NCBI RefSeq assembly: GCF_000368825.1
Contig: NZ_KB849717.1
Coordinates: 520,063-584,062, forward strand
Length of the DNA: 64,000 bases
DNA from: Acinetobacter ursingii DSM 16037 = CIP 107286
Lineage (GTDB): Bacteria; Pseudomonadota; Gammaproteobacteria; Pseudomonadales; Moraxellaceae
Direction: 5' to 3'
The translations under genes and the position numbers were made by a program. Within the stretch, counting starts at the first letter, position 1; the number at the start of each line of letters is the position of its first letter. Below the pieces are notes generated by a model. It saw nothing but the letters and a program-made list of their open reading frames with translations, had not been told where the DNA came from and searched no databases. This document shows positions 9,710 through 18,721 of this stretch, in pieces.

Positions 9710-10055
9710 TATAAATACTCAATCGTTTATTCACATTTATCATGGAATGAATCAGGACAAAGGCATAGTGTTTCACACAAGATTTAACAGCATTACTTGA
9801 AAGGATTACATATGTAGTAGTGAAAGCAGATGAACTCTAAATATTTTATTTTAATTATGCAGGAGACCGCTTTGATCATTGTTTAAATCCTCTTGATTAT
9901 TCTCCCATAGAGGAGAAAAATAAAGAGGGTCTAAACAATTATGAAAGAAGTCTAATGTCTTTGAGTAAAACAACTTTAGACCAAGTATTCTCACTTTGAA
10001 TTATACTTTTAAAAGAAATCATTCTTGATCAAGCTATCTTTCTAATCCATACAAC
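9710..10055. other. Intergenic region holding a palindromic element
   Basis: This 346-bp gap upstream of the small secreted gene and downstream of cntB holds no ORF that I would support. Its main content is the 90-bp imperfect palindrome at 9864-9953. Confidence 0.6.
9864..9953. repeat. Long imperfect palindrome, copy 1
   Basis: Two arms of about 43 bp flank an ATAG centre at 9907-9910. The left arm starts AGACCGCTTTGATCATTG and the right arm, reverse complemented, starts AGACTTCTTTCATAATTG; roughly 34 of 43 positions agree. The right arm closely matches the left arm of a second element at 45188-45264, so this is a dispersed family and not a chance hairpin. No target duplication or transposase is evident. 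MITE-like or REP-like element is the best guess. Confidence 0.7.
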
Positions 10056-11012
10056 TTATAAATTCAATACTAATTTTTTCCCTTTAGCACGTGACACGCA
10101 GATCATCATGGACTGCTGTGATGCTTTTTCATCATCACTCAGATACTGATCGAAATGCTCTGCCTCACCTTCCAGAATCATGGTTTCACAAGTCCCACAC
10201 ACCCCTTCACGACATAAACACTCCACATCAATGTTGAGGAGTTCAATTGCCTGTAAAATGGTTTGATTAGCTTGAACTTCGACTTGTTGATTGGATTTCG
10301 CAAGTACCACTGTGAATGCTTCACCTTCTTCTGGTACAGTAGATGCAAACTGTTCCCAATGAATATATTCATCGCGGTAACGATGATAATTACAACGATC
10401 GATCACCGCATCAATCATTGGCTTAGGCCCACACACATACACATGCGTACCTTTGGGTTGAGACCCAATCAATTGATTCAGATCAAGACATTTTCCATCC
10501 GAATCGATATAGCTGAAAATATGTTCAGCATGTTTTTGTTTGAGCTCTTCTAAGAGTGCAGCATGCTCTGACGAACGATAGGCATAATGCAATTCATAAT
10601 CAGCACCGCGTACAGCCAACTCATCCATTTGCGGTACAAACGGAGTAATCCCGATACCTCCCGCAATTAAAATATGTTTCTCACCATCTGCCGCCAATGG
10701 AAACAAATTCTTCGGTTCAGAAATAAGAATCTCACAGCCTTCATTGCATTGATCATGCATAAAAACTGAACCACCTTTACCTTCAATATCTTTACGGACA
10801 CAGACTTGGTAAGTCGATAGATCTTGAGCACAGCTCATCAATGAATAGGCATTGGATAGCTGGTCATTCATTTTCACAATAATATGACTACCACCATTGA
10901 ATTGAGGGAAATTTTGTCCGTCCTGACGTTTAAATGTAAACCGTTTGATTAGTGGAGTCAGTTGCTCTACCCGTGTGACCACTGATGCAAACATTTCATA
11001 ATGACTAGCCAT
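10056..11012 (-). CDS. cntB: Carnitine monooxygenase reductase subunit CntB
   Basis: A 318-aa iron-sulfur flavoprotein that passes electrons from NAD(P)H to the CntA Rieske oxygenase. The N-terminal two thirds is a ferredoxin-reductase fold, with FTFKRQDGQ, GGSHIIVK and the nucleotide motif LIAGGIGITPFVPQ. The C-terminal plant-type [2Fe-2S] domain has C267-x4-C272-x2-C275-x29-C305. This reductase-then-ferredoxin order is that of class IA oxygenase reductases such as VanB and CntB. It is the last gene of the carnitine operon, with a GAGG ribosome site. A different Rieske partner is possible from the fold alone, but cntA in the same operon makes the call strong. Confidence 0.92.
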   Translation of the reverse strand: MASHYEMFASVVTRVEQLTPLIKRFTFKRQDGQNFPQFNGGSHIIVKMNDQLSNAYSLMSCAQDLSTYQVCVRKDIEGKGGSVFMHDQCNEGCEILISEPKNLFPLAADGEKHILIAGGIGITPFVPQMDELAVRGADYELHYAYRSSEHAALLEELKQKHAEHIFSYIDSDGKCLDLNQLIGSQPKGTHVYVCGPKPMIDAVIDRCNYHRYRDEYIHWEQFASTVPEEGEAFTVVLAKSNQQVEVQANQTILQAIELLNIDVECLCREGVCGTCETMILEGEAEHFDQYLSDDEKASQQSMMICVSRAKGKKLVLNL

Positions 11013-11076
11013 GTCTAAATCCTCTTTACCACATTCTGCTCATCTAAGCATTCTCTAGTTTTAAGCACATATTGTA

Positions 11077-11106
11077 GATTGGGCTGTCCTCGAAAACAGC
11101 CCAATC
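11077..11106 (-). other. Intercistronic hairpin between aldehyde dehydrogenase gene and cntB
   Basis: Perfect 11-bp arms GATTGGGCTGT and ACAGCCCAATC enclose an 8-base loop. There is no T tract on the minus strand, so it is more likely an mRNA stability or processing hairpin within the operon than a full terminator. Confidence 0.55.
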
Positions 11107-11116
11107 CACTGTGTCT

Positions 11117-12568
11117 CTACAATCCTAAACACATATATTTAATAGTCATAAATTCTTCTAAACCGTATTTAGAACCTTCACGCCCCACACCTGACTGTTT
11201 GACACCACCAAATGGTACAACTTCATTGGAAATAGCCGTTGAGTTCATTCCAACCATGCCATATTCCAGCTGTTCAGCGACACGCCAAATCCGTGAAATA
11301 TTTTCGCTATACACATAAGCCGCTAAACCAAAAATGGTATCGTTGGCTTGCGCCACCACATCCGCTTCATCTGTAAAGCGAATTAAAGGGGCTACAGGGC
11401 CAAAAATTTCTTCCTGAACAATGTCCATATCACGCGAAACATCGGTTAGAACCGTTGGTTCGAAGAAAGTTTGTCCAAGTGCATGTTGTTGACCACCGCA
11501 CGCCACTTGGGCACCTTTGCCACAGGCATCATCAATCAACTGTTTTGCTTTCAACACCGCTTTGTCATTGATTAATGGCCCAATCTGCACATTCGCTTCC
11601 AAACCATTGCCGATTTTGAATTTTTGTACTTCTTGCACAAATTTCTCGGTAAAGGCCTGATAAACCTTGTCGTGTACGTAGATTCGATTGGCACAAACAC
11701 AGGTTTGCCCTGCATTACGGAACTTGGCAAAGATTGCACCTTGTACCGCTTTATCCAGATCGGCATCATCAAAGATGATTAATGGTGCATTGCCGCCCAA
11801 TTCCAAAGCTAACTTTTTAATGGTGCCTGAACATTGCTGCATCAATAAACGACCCACAGGTGTAGAACCGGTAAAGGTCAGTTTTTTGACTTTTTCATGG
11901 CTAGTAAAGACCGAACCAATCTCTTGTGATTTGCCTGTCACCACATTAATGACACCCGCTGGGATACCTGCCATCTCTGCCAGCTTGGCAAGCGCAAATG
12001 CGCAATACGGCGTTTCATTGGCAGGTTTGATCACAATGCTACAGCCCGCTGCCAAAGCAGGTGCTGCTTTACGGGTAATCATCGCAATCGGGAAATTCCA
12101 CGGCGTAATGGCTGCAACCACGCCGACAGGCTCTTTGGTCACAATAAAACGCTGCTGACTGTTGGTGGTCGGAATCACATCGCCATAAACGCGTTTGCCT
12201 TCTTCAGCAAACCATTGAATAAATGAAGCCGCATATTTCACTTCACCCAATGCTTCGGCTAAAGGTTTACCCTGCTCAATGGTCATAATGCGTGCCAGTT
12301 CATCAGCATGACTCAAAACCAGTTGATACCAAGCCAATAACAGGTCTGCACGTTTTTGTGCGGTTAATCCTTTCCATGCAGCTAAAGCCTGATACGCGAC
12401 TTCGACTGCCTCGGTAGCTTCTGCTGCACCCATATTTGGAATGACGCCAATTTCTTCTCCTGTTGCAGGATTGGTCACAGCAATGGTGGCATTAGATTGT
12501 GCACTCACCCATTGACCATTGATCAGTCCGTGTTGTTGAAATAACGGACTTGCTTGCAAACTTGACAT
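11117..12568 (-). CDS. NAD(P)-dependent semialdehyde dehydrogenase, probably malic semialdehyde
   Basis: A 483-aa aldehyde dehydrogenase closest in style to succinate-semialdehyde dehydrogenase GabD. Catalytic residues are visible: E256 in LALELGGN and C290 in NAGQTCVCANR. The cofactor loop TPWNFPIAM is at 155-163. CntAB splits carnitine into trimethylamine and malic semialdehyde, so this enzyme in the same operon most likely oxidises that aldehyde to malate. The name rests on operon context; the sequence alone would also fit succinate or glutarate semialdehyde. Confidence 0.9.
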   Translation of the reverse strand: MSSLQASPLFQQHGLINGQWVSAQSNATIAVTNPATGEEIGVIPNMGAAEATEAVEVAYQALAAWKGLTAQKRADLLLAWYQLVLSHADELARIMTIEQGKPLAEALGEVKYAASFIQWFAEEGKRVYGDVIPTTNSQQRFIVTKEPVGVVAAITPWNFPIAMITRKAAPALAAGCSIVIKPANETPYCAFALAKLAEMAGIPAGVINVVTGKSQEIGSVFTSHEKVKKLTFTGSTPVGRLLMQQCSGTIKKLALELGGNAPLIIFDDADLDKAVQGAIFAKFRNAGQTCVCANRIYVHDKVYQAFTEKFVQEVQKFKIGNGLEANVQIGPLINDKAVLKAKQLIDDACGKGAQVACGGQQHALGQTFFEPTVLTDVSRDMDIVQEEIFGPVAPLIRFTDEADVVAQANDTIFGLAAYVYSENISRIWRVAEQLEYGMVGMNSTAISNEVVPFGGVKQSGVGREGSKYGLEEFMTIKYMCLGL

Positions 12569-12645
12569 GTCATGTTCCTATCGATTGAAGCAAGGTGTGG
12601 CTTTATCGTTTGCCACACCTTCCTTATCTAATACCTGAGACAAAA

Positions 12646-13761
12646 TTATTGATGGTGTTGCGCAACAAGATTCTGGAAATACGCAATACCGTGCTCACTG
12701 ATTCCTGAACGTTGCTTGTCGGTCATAATCCGGCCCTGACCACGATAACCCCGTGATTTCAAGCCACGTTGTACGCTTTCAACCAGTTCCAGATCTTCAG
12801 GACGGAAGACATTGCGATACCATTCGATCAAATCTTTCTGATCTTGAGTCAACTCTTCATTGGTGAAGAAAATATCGTAGTGCTGCAAAGTGGTTTCCGC
12901 ATCCATCGGAAACTCATAGATCACGGTCATAAAGTTTGCACCCGGCGGTACGTTAAACATGGTGCACGGCCACGTCCAGAAACCACTAAATGTCGGATCT
13001 TTTACTGATGGATCAAGCTTGAATGACTTTTCTGAAGAACGTGCATAACCATATTGCAGTGTCCAGTTTTGATGCGTGGTATGCCAATATTTATCCACCT
13101 GTACAGAGTCTGCAAAACCAGGATGCGCTGGACCACAGTGATAACATTCTAAATAGTTATCCACGATCACTTTCCAGTTCGCAGGTGTTTCCGTCACAAA
13201 CCGTGCAGCCAGCTTCAAGTCTTTAATTACAGCACAAGCTTCATTCAGTTTTTGTGCAAATTCAGGCAACTGATCTTCAACACAAGTGGCATTTTCATCC
13301 ATATTGATAAAGACAAAACCGCCATATTCTTCAACTTTTAATGGCACCATGCTGGAGTTTTGCTTATCAAAAGATTCAACATGATCACAGTTACGCGCCA
13401 ATGCCAAGCTACCATCTAACTTAAAGGTCCATGCATGGTAGGGACAGGTAATCACGTTTTTGGCTTTGCCACTGCCATTTAACAACTCATGGCCACGATG
13501 CGGGCAGACATTATAAAATGCACGTAATACGCTGTCTTTGCCGCGAATCACGATAATATTTTCACCAATTACCTTACGGGTAATATAGTCATTGGCTTGG
13601 GCGACTTCACTGCCATGTGCCACGCAAATCCAACTTTTCGCAAAAATTTCTTCTTTTTCACGCTCAAACACCTGAGATGAGGTATAGAACACTTTTGGAA
13701 ATGTCCATGCCACATCTGGGTTTGAACAGAAATCTTCTGGTAATTTTTCAACTGCATTCAT
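12646..13761 (-). CDS. cntA: Carnitine monooxygenase oxygenase subunit CntA
   Basis: A 371-aa Rieske non-heme iron oxygenase, the length known for Acinetobacter CntA. Rieske ligands are C86-x-H88 and C106-x2-H109. The mononuclear iron site is in DNYLECYHCGPAHPG with H208 and H213. The residue that bridges the two metal centres is E205, the glutamate that marks CntA where most Rieske oxygenases have aspartate. It oxidises L-carnitine to trimethylamine and malic semialdehyde using electrons from CntB. A GGAG site precedes the ATG. Confidence 0.96.
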   Translation of the reverse strand: MNAVEKLPEDFCSNPDVAWTFPKVFYTSSQVFEREKEEIFAKSWICVAHGSEVAQANDYITRKVIGENIIVIRGKDSVLRAFYNVCPHRGHELLNGSGKAKNVITCPYHAWTFKLDGSLALARNCDHVESFDKQNSSMVPLKVEEYGGFVFINMDENATCVEDQLPEFAQKLNEACAVIKDLKLAARFVTETPANWKVIVDNYLECYHCGPAHPGFADSVQVDKYWHTTHQNWTLQYGYARSSEKSFKLDPSVKDPTFSGFWTWPCTMFNVPPGANFMTVIYEFPMDAETTLQHYDIFFTNEELTQDQKDLIEWYRNVFRPEDLELVESVQRGLKSRGYRGQGRIMTDKQRSGISEHGIAYFQNLVAQHHQ

Positions 13762-13825
13762 GGTTTTACTCCATTAAAATGTTTTGTCCTAAAGACCGTT
13801 TTATCAAAATTGGCTGATGTTCAAA

Positions 13826-14779
13826 TCACTTGAACATTTGCTTTAACGAACTCAGCATCTGCTGATATAAATCCTGCACCACAGGACAATCCCGTACTAA
13901 ACGTAAACTGCCATGTAGTAATCCTTTGCCGAGATAAAACTCGGCGGCAATATTGGCTTGTTTTAACTTGTCCACAAAAATACGCCCATCGTCACTCAGT
14001 GGATCGTATTCAGCCACCGCAACAAAGCTACGTGGCATGTCACTCAAATCTTCTGCCAAAAGTGGTGTTAAACGAGTGTCCTGCCAGTCGCTTGCATTCA
14101 GTGCATATTCACTTAAGTAATAATGCATTTCCTCGAGTGTCAGTAACGGCGCCCGTGCATGTTGCTGACAAGACGCAGTATCAAAACTGCTGCCCAAACA
14201 TGGATAGATCAAAGCCAAACCACAAGCCTGCACACCTGTATGTTGTAACTGAACCGCCAATGCCGCAGCTAAATTGCCTCCTGCACTGTCGCCAGCTAAC
14301 ACAATCTGCGTTGGATCAATGTTCCAGTCTGCGCCATGCGCGCGGAGCCAGTGATAGACCGTTTCACAGTCTTCATAAGCAGCGGGAAAATGATGTTCTG
14401 GTACCAAACGATAATCCACACTCAGTACTGCAACATTCAGATCACGACATAAATAGCGAGTAATAAATTCATGTGAATCTAGATTCCCCACCATCCAGCC
14501 ACCACCATGGATAAACAGAATACAAGGCCAACCCGCTTCAGGTGCCTCACCCAGTGGGGAATACAACCGAACATTGACGGGATGAGTGGCATGCGCAACG
14601 GTTTTATCTTCAATATTGACCGCACCATCGCGTGGCAAGGTGTAATGCAGGCACATGGCATCGTAGGCTGCACGAATTGAATCAATATCGTTATCCGCTG
14701 CTGAATAAATGCTGCTCCAATACACCAGACTTTGCATTTCTTCGCTTAACTCATAGCGCGTGTTCGGTTGCTGTGTCAT
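13826..14779 (-). CDS. Alpha/beta hydrolase of the hormone-sensitive lipase family
   Basis: A 317-aa esterase. It has the oxyanion-hole motif HGGGW at 91-95 and the nucleophile elbow GDSAGG with S165; the acid is probably the Asp of YDPLSDDGR and the histidine is in LLHGSLRL. It overlaps the carnitine carrier gene by ATGA, so the two are translationally coupled. I infer that it hydrolyses acylcarnitines to free carnitine before CntAB acts. The substrate is not shown by the sequence. Confidence 0.88.
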   Translation of the reverse strand: MTQQPNTRYELSEEMQSLVYWSSIYSAADNDIDSIRAAYDAMCLHYTLPRDGAVNIEDKTVAHATHPVNVRLYSPLGEAPEAGWPCILFIHGGGWMVGNLDSHEFITRYLCRDLNVAVLSVDYRLVPEHHFPAAYEDCETVYHWLRAHGADWNIDPTQIVLAGDSAGGNLAAALAVQLQHTGVQACGLALIYPCLGSSFDTASCQQHARAPLLTLEEMHYYLSEYALNASDWQDTRLTPLLAEDLSDMPRSFVAVAEYDPLSDDGRIFVDKLKQANIAAEFYLGKGLLHGSLRLVRDCPVVQDLYQQMLSSLKQMFK

Positions 14780-16425
14780 AACAATTCCTTTTGACTACTT
14801 TTATGTGCAAGTGGTGTTGCAGCAATATCAATCTGCATCTGTTGATTTGAATCAGTATGCTCAAGGGCTTCCAGCTCACTAAAGCTACTCTGCTCGATCA
14901 AATGTGATGGCACCTTGGAATAATCCTCAATCAGCCACTTCACCAAACCATAAGTCTGCACCAGAATAATCACAATAAACGGCAAGGCAGTCACAATCGT
15001 CGCAGTTTTCATGGTGTCTAACGGCGCCTTAGAGAAGATCATCGCAATCGGCACTAGGGTTAACATCAGACACCAAAACAAACGCGCATTCGGAGATGGA
15101 TCTTGCCCTTCACTTAAACCGCGGGTACAGGTTGCAGAAACCGCATAGCCCACCGCATCCATATGTGCTGCAAGGAAAATCACCATAATGCCAAGGAACA
15201 ACCACATCATCAGCTTGCCTGCTGGCAATAAACCGAGTAGCTGCCCAATTGCCACTTCACCGCCTTGCTGACTCAAGATTTGCGGCACATTGACCATGCC
15301 GTGAATAAAGCTATGAACGCTGTAATTTTCAAATACGCCAAAGATGAACCATAAACCAACGCTACCGCCGATGACCATGGCAAGAATCACTTCTTTAATG
15401 GTACGGCCTTTTGAGACACGTGTTACGAATAGCGCGACACCTGGTGCATAAGAAATCCACCATAACCAATAGAACACCGTCCATTCACGGGTGAATTTTC
15501 CATCGCCCATCGGGTCGGTAAACAGACTCATATCGACAAAGTTAGTCGCCATCAAACCAAAACTCATCAATGAATTATTCATAATGAATTGGGTTGGCCC
15601 AAAGCAGAGCACGTAGATCGCGAACAGCACCACACCCAAGCACACCATATGACTCAAACGCTGCATGCCTTTATCCATACCGACATAGGAGCTGAGTGCA
15701 AATAACACCGACACCGCCAATATAATGATGACTTTGGTCATGAAGGTATTGGGAATACCCGTGAGTTGCGACAGAATGTTGGTAAAAGTGACCGCAGTCA
15801 AAACCAGTGAAATGGTCAAGGCACCAAACATACACAGCAAGAACATCAGATCAACGACACGTCCAACAGGTCCTGTCGCTTTAAAGCCAGTGACCGCTTC
15901 CACCATTGACGCTAAGCTCAGGCCTTTATTCTTTCTGACATGGTAGCTGTAACACAGTGAAATCGATGCCAAAGCATAGATCGACCATGCACTCAAACCG
16001 GAGTGAAAGAAGGAATAAGCCACACTGTATTTCAGTGCTTCAGCCGATTCAGGGGCTAAATTCAAACCCGGAGTTTGGTAGTAATAGGCCCAGTCTAGAA
16101 ATCCCCAGTACAAGGTAGAAGATCCAATCCCCGACAAAATGAACATGAAAATCCATGACATGGTGCTGTATTGGGGCTTACCTTCACCAAGCTTGATTTT
16201 GCCGTATTTGCTAAAGGCCAAACCGAAGGTAAAAATAATTGATAAAAACGTAAATAAAAGCACTGGCGTGGTAAACACCGACGTGGTCCACTGCATCCAT
16301 TTTGCAGCCAGTTGTATTGATTCAGATGAGTAGATTGCCAAACCAGCCACCGATGTAAATACAACGGCAAGACTGGTGATCGCAAGCGTCTTATCTGTAT
16401 AAGGTTTTGTAATTTGATTATCCAT
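14776..16425 (-). CDS. BCCT-family carnitine transporter
   Basis: A 549-aa integral membrane protein with about 12 hydrophobic helices. The family signature is present as FYWLWWISYAPGVALFVTRV followed by SKGRT around residues 320-350. BCCT carriers move betaine, carnitine or choline; here the operon partners point to carnitine uptake. The cytoplasmic C-terminal tail after about residue 500 is polar (SFSELEALEHTDSNQQ). It lies between the D-malate dehydrogenase gene and the hydrolase. Confidence 0.93.
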   Translation of the reverse strand: MDNQITKPYTDKTLAITSLAVVFTSVAGLAIYSSESIQLAAKWMQWTTSVFTTPVLLFTFLSIIFTFGLAFSKYGKIKLGEGKPQYSTMSWIFMFILSGIGSSTLYWGFLDWAYYYQTPGLNLAPESAEALKYSVAYSFFHSGLSAWSIYALASISLCYSYHVRKNKGLSLASMVEAVTGFKATGPVGRVVDLMFLLCMFGALTISLVLTAVTFTNILSQLTGIPNTFMTKVIIILAVSVLFALSSYVGMDKGMQRLSHMVCLGVVLFAIYVLCFGPTQFIMNNSLMSFGLMATNFVDMSLFTDPMGDGKFTREWTVFYWLWWISYAPGVALFVTRVSKGRTIKEVILAMVIGGSVGLWFIFGVFENYSVHSFIHGMVNVPQILSQQGGEVAIGQLLGLLPAGKLMMWLFLGIMVIFLAAHMDAVGYAVSATCTRGLSEGQDPSPNARLFWCLMLTLVPIAMIFSKAPLDTMKTATIVTALPFIVIILVQTYGLVKWLIEDYSKVPSHLIEQSSFSELEALEHTDSNQQMQIDIAATPLAHKSSQKELL

Positions 16426-16470
16426 ATCTATTCAATCCATCTCGGATAGTGACTATTCCCTCAGGGGTAC

Positions 16471-17583
16471 TTACTCCATTGCGAATAAATCCATTTTTTG
16501 CTGAGTCAAACAGGATGCAATCGCATCACCCACTTCATAGGTCTTGGCAGTTCCACCGACATCAGGCGTTTTCGGGCCATGCATCAACACATGCTCAATT
16601 GCCTGCATGATTTCCTGTCCTGCCTGAATGACCTGCTCATCTCCATCTGCCAAGAAATCCAACATCATCGCACCCGACCAGATCGCCGCAATCGGATTGG
16701 CAATTTTCTGACCGTAAATATCAGGTGCTGAACCATGTACAGGCTCAAACAATGACGGGAATTTACGTTCAGGGTTGAGGTTTGCCGAAGCCGCCAAACC
16801 AATGGTACCCGTGCATGCAGGGCCTAAATCCGACAAGATGTCACCAAATAAATTCGATGCCACCACCACATCAAAACGCTCAGGCTGTAGAACAAAACGT
16901 GCCGCTAAAATATCGACATGCTGTTTATCTGCCTTGATCTGTGGATAGCGTTTTGCCATTTCATCGACACGTTCGTCCCAGTACGGCATGCTGACTGCAA
17001 TGCCATTGGATTTGGTCGCAGCCGTGATTTTTTTAGCCTCACGCTGATCAGCAAATTCAAATGCATATTTTAAAATACGGTCAACACCATGACGGGTAAA
17101 CACCGCTTCCTGCAAGACAAACTCACGATCAGTACCTTCAAAGGCTTTACCACCAATGGCAGAATACTCACCTTCGCTGTTTTCACGCACCACATAAAAA
17201 TCGATATCGCCCGGTTGCTTGCCAGCCAGTGGACATTTCACCCCAGGCATTAACCGAACAGGACGTAAATTCACATACTGATCAAAACGACGACGGAACT
17301 GGAGTAATGATCCCCATAGTGAAATGTGATCAGGCACCTTTTCAGGCCAACCCACCGCACCAAAGAAGATAGCATCATATTCCTGTAAGACTTCGAACCA
17401 GTTATCTGGCATCATTTTGCCGTGTTCAAGGTAATAATCGCAGCTGGCCCAATCGAAGCTATCCATTTGAACTTGAATGCCATATTTGTCTACTGCCGCC
17501 TTTACAACCTTGATGCCTTCTGGTAGAACTTCTAAACCAATCCCATCACCCGCAATCGTGGCAACTTTATACTTTTTTGCCAT
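16471..17583 (-). CDS. D-malate / tartrate dehydrogenase (decarboxylating)
   Basis: A 370-aa member of the isocitrate/isopropylmalate dehydrogenase family (DmlA/TtuC type). Metal- and substrate-site sequences are visible, including NSEGEYS near 135, DILAARFVLQP and DILSDLGPACTGTIGLA. It converts D-malate to pyruvate and CO2, so the carbon from carnitine enters central metabolism. It is the first gene of the leftward operon, facing the LysR regulator. Tartrate dehydrogenase is the usual database name for the family; the operon favours D-malate. Confidence 0.9.
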   Translation of the reverse strand: MAKKYKVATIAGDGIGLEVLPEGIKVVKAAVDKYGIQVQMDSFDWASCDYYLEHGKMMPDNWFEVLQEYDAIFFGAVGWPEKVPDHISLWGSLLQFRRRFDQYVNLRPVRLMPGVKCPLAGKQPGDIDFYVVRENSEGEYSAIGGKAFEGTDREFVLQEAVFTRHGVDRILKYAFEFADQREAKKITAATKSNGIAVSMPYWDERVDEMAKRYPQIKADKQHVDILAARFVLQPERFDVVVASNLFGDILSDLGPACTGTIGLAASANLNPERKFPSLFEPVHGSAPDIYGQKIANPIAAIWSGAMMLDFLADGDEQVIQAGQEIMQAIEHVLMHGPKTPDVGGTAKTYEVGDAIASCLTQQKMDLFAME

Positions 17584-17626
17584 AACGCTCCCTTACACCT
17601 TTGGTTAATATCCTTAGCTGTAAACA

Positions 17627-17640
17627 TGCTGTTTTCAGCA
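17627..17640. promoter_or_regulatory. Candidate operator between the carnitine operon and its LysR gene
   Basis: The perfect inverted repeat TGCTG-TTTT-CAGCA lies in the 100-bp divergent gap, 44 bp from the LysR start and 44 bp from the dehydrogenase start. Position and symmetry fit a regulator site; binding is not shown. Confidence 0.4.
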
Positions 17641-17683
17641 AAAATGATCAATAAGAAAACTATCACCCCAATGGACACGGATC

Positions 17684-18664
17684 GTGAATAATCTACCTAA
17701 CCTATCGGATTTAAAGGTTTTTTGCACAGTCGCCAAACGCAAGAGTTTTGTCGATTCAGCTGAGGAGCTGGGTGCTTCACCTGCATTTATCAGTAAACGC
17801 ATCAATATTTTAGAAACCAACCTGAACTGCAAACTGTTTCATCGTAGTACTCGACACGTGAGCTTAACTGAAGATGGCAAACTCATTTTGGATCGTGTAT
17901 CAAATATTCTGGATGAATTTGATGAAATCAGTGAACTGGTGAATAACCCCTTAAGCACGCCCACAGGTCATCTCGACATTGTCAGCAGCTTCGGTTTTGG
18001 GAGAAAGCATATTGCGCCGATCTTATCTAAATTGATGACCATGTATCCCAAACTCGAAATTCAGTTTGATACCATCGATAACACCAAAGACCTGATTCAA
18101 CACAGCATTGATCTGGATATTCGCATTGGCAATGATATTGCCCCCAATATGATCGCTAAAAAATTAGCATCTAATTTTCGGATTTTCTGTGCATCACCTA
18201 GCTATCTAATGAAAAATGGAATACCTGAAAGTCTAGAAGATCTGCGGACTCATGATTGTTTAACTATTAGTGAACGTGACCAATCCTCAGTGCTGTGGAA
18301 ACTTCGTCATTGGTCAGAAGATCGGTCAGTACACGTTACTCCACGTTTCGTATCTAATAACGGTGAAATTATTCACCAATTAGCAACCGAGGGGCATGGT
18401 ATTATCCTACGTTCAATCTGGGATGTGGCTGATGAATTGATTAGCGGTCAGTTACAGCATATCTTGCCTCAGTACTGGCAAGATGCTGATGTTTGGGCGG
18501 TGTATCCTTCACGTTTAAAAAGTTCATCTAAACTACAGACCTGTATCCTATTTATTCAAAATGAACTGATCAACCGTTTACAACATATTCAGAATCTAAG
18601 TCGTGGTCAGTTGATCCAACCGATTGAACCAATCACCCAACAGACAGAAAAAGTCTTTTTGTAG
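17684..18664 (+). CDS. LysR-family regulator of the carnitine operon
   Basis: A 326-aa transcription factor. Residues 1-60 are the winged helix-turn-helix (LSDLKVFCTVAKRKSFVDSAEELGASPAFISKRINILE); the rest is the periplasmic-binding-like effector domain. It starts with GTG. It is transcribed away from the carnitine operon, the classic layout for a LysR activator and its target. I infer that carnitine or a breakdown product is the inducer. A weak inverted repeat at 18672-18702 after the stop may end transcription. Confidence 0.9.
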   Translation: MNNLPNLSDLKVFCTVAKRKSFVDSAEELGASPAFISKRINILETNLNCKLFHRSTRHVSLTEDGKLILDRVSNILDEFDEISELVNNPLSTPTGHLDIVSSFGFGRKHIAPILSKLMTMYPKLEIQFDTIDNTKDLIQHSIDLDIRIGNDIAPNMIAKKLASNFRIFCASPSYLMKNGIPESLEDLRTHDCLTISERDQSSVLWKLRHWSEDRSVHVTPRFVSNNGEIIHQLATEGHGIILRSIWDVADELISGQLQHILPQYWQDADVWAVYPSRLKSSSKLQTCILFIQNELINRLQHIQNLSRGQLIQPIEPITQQTEKVFL

Positions 18665-18721
18665 CAAAGAAGCCAGCCTCATGATTAAATTTGGCTGGCC
18701 TTATACATGGGATTGACGGCT

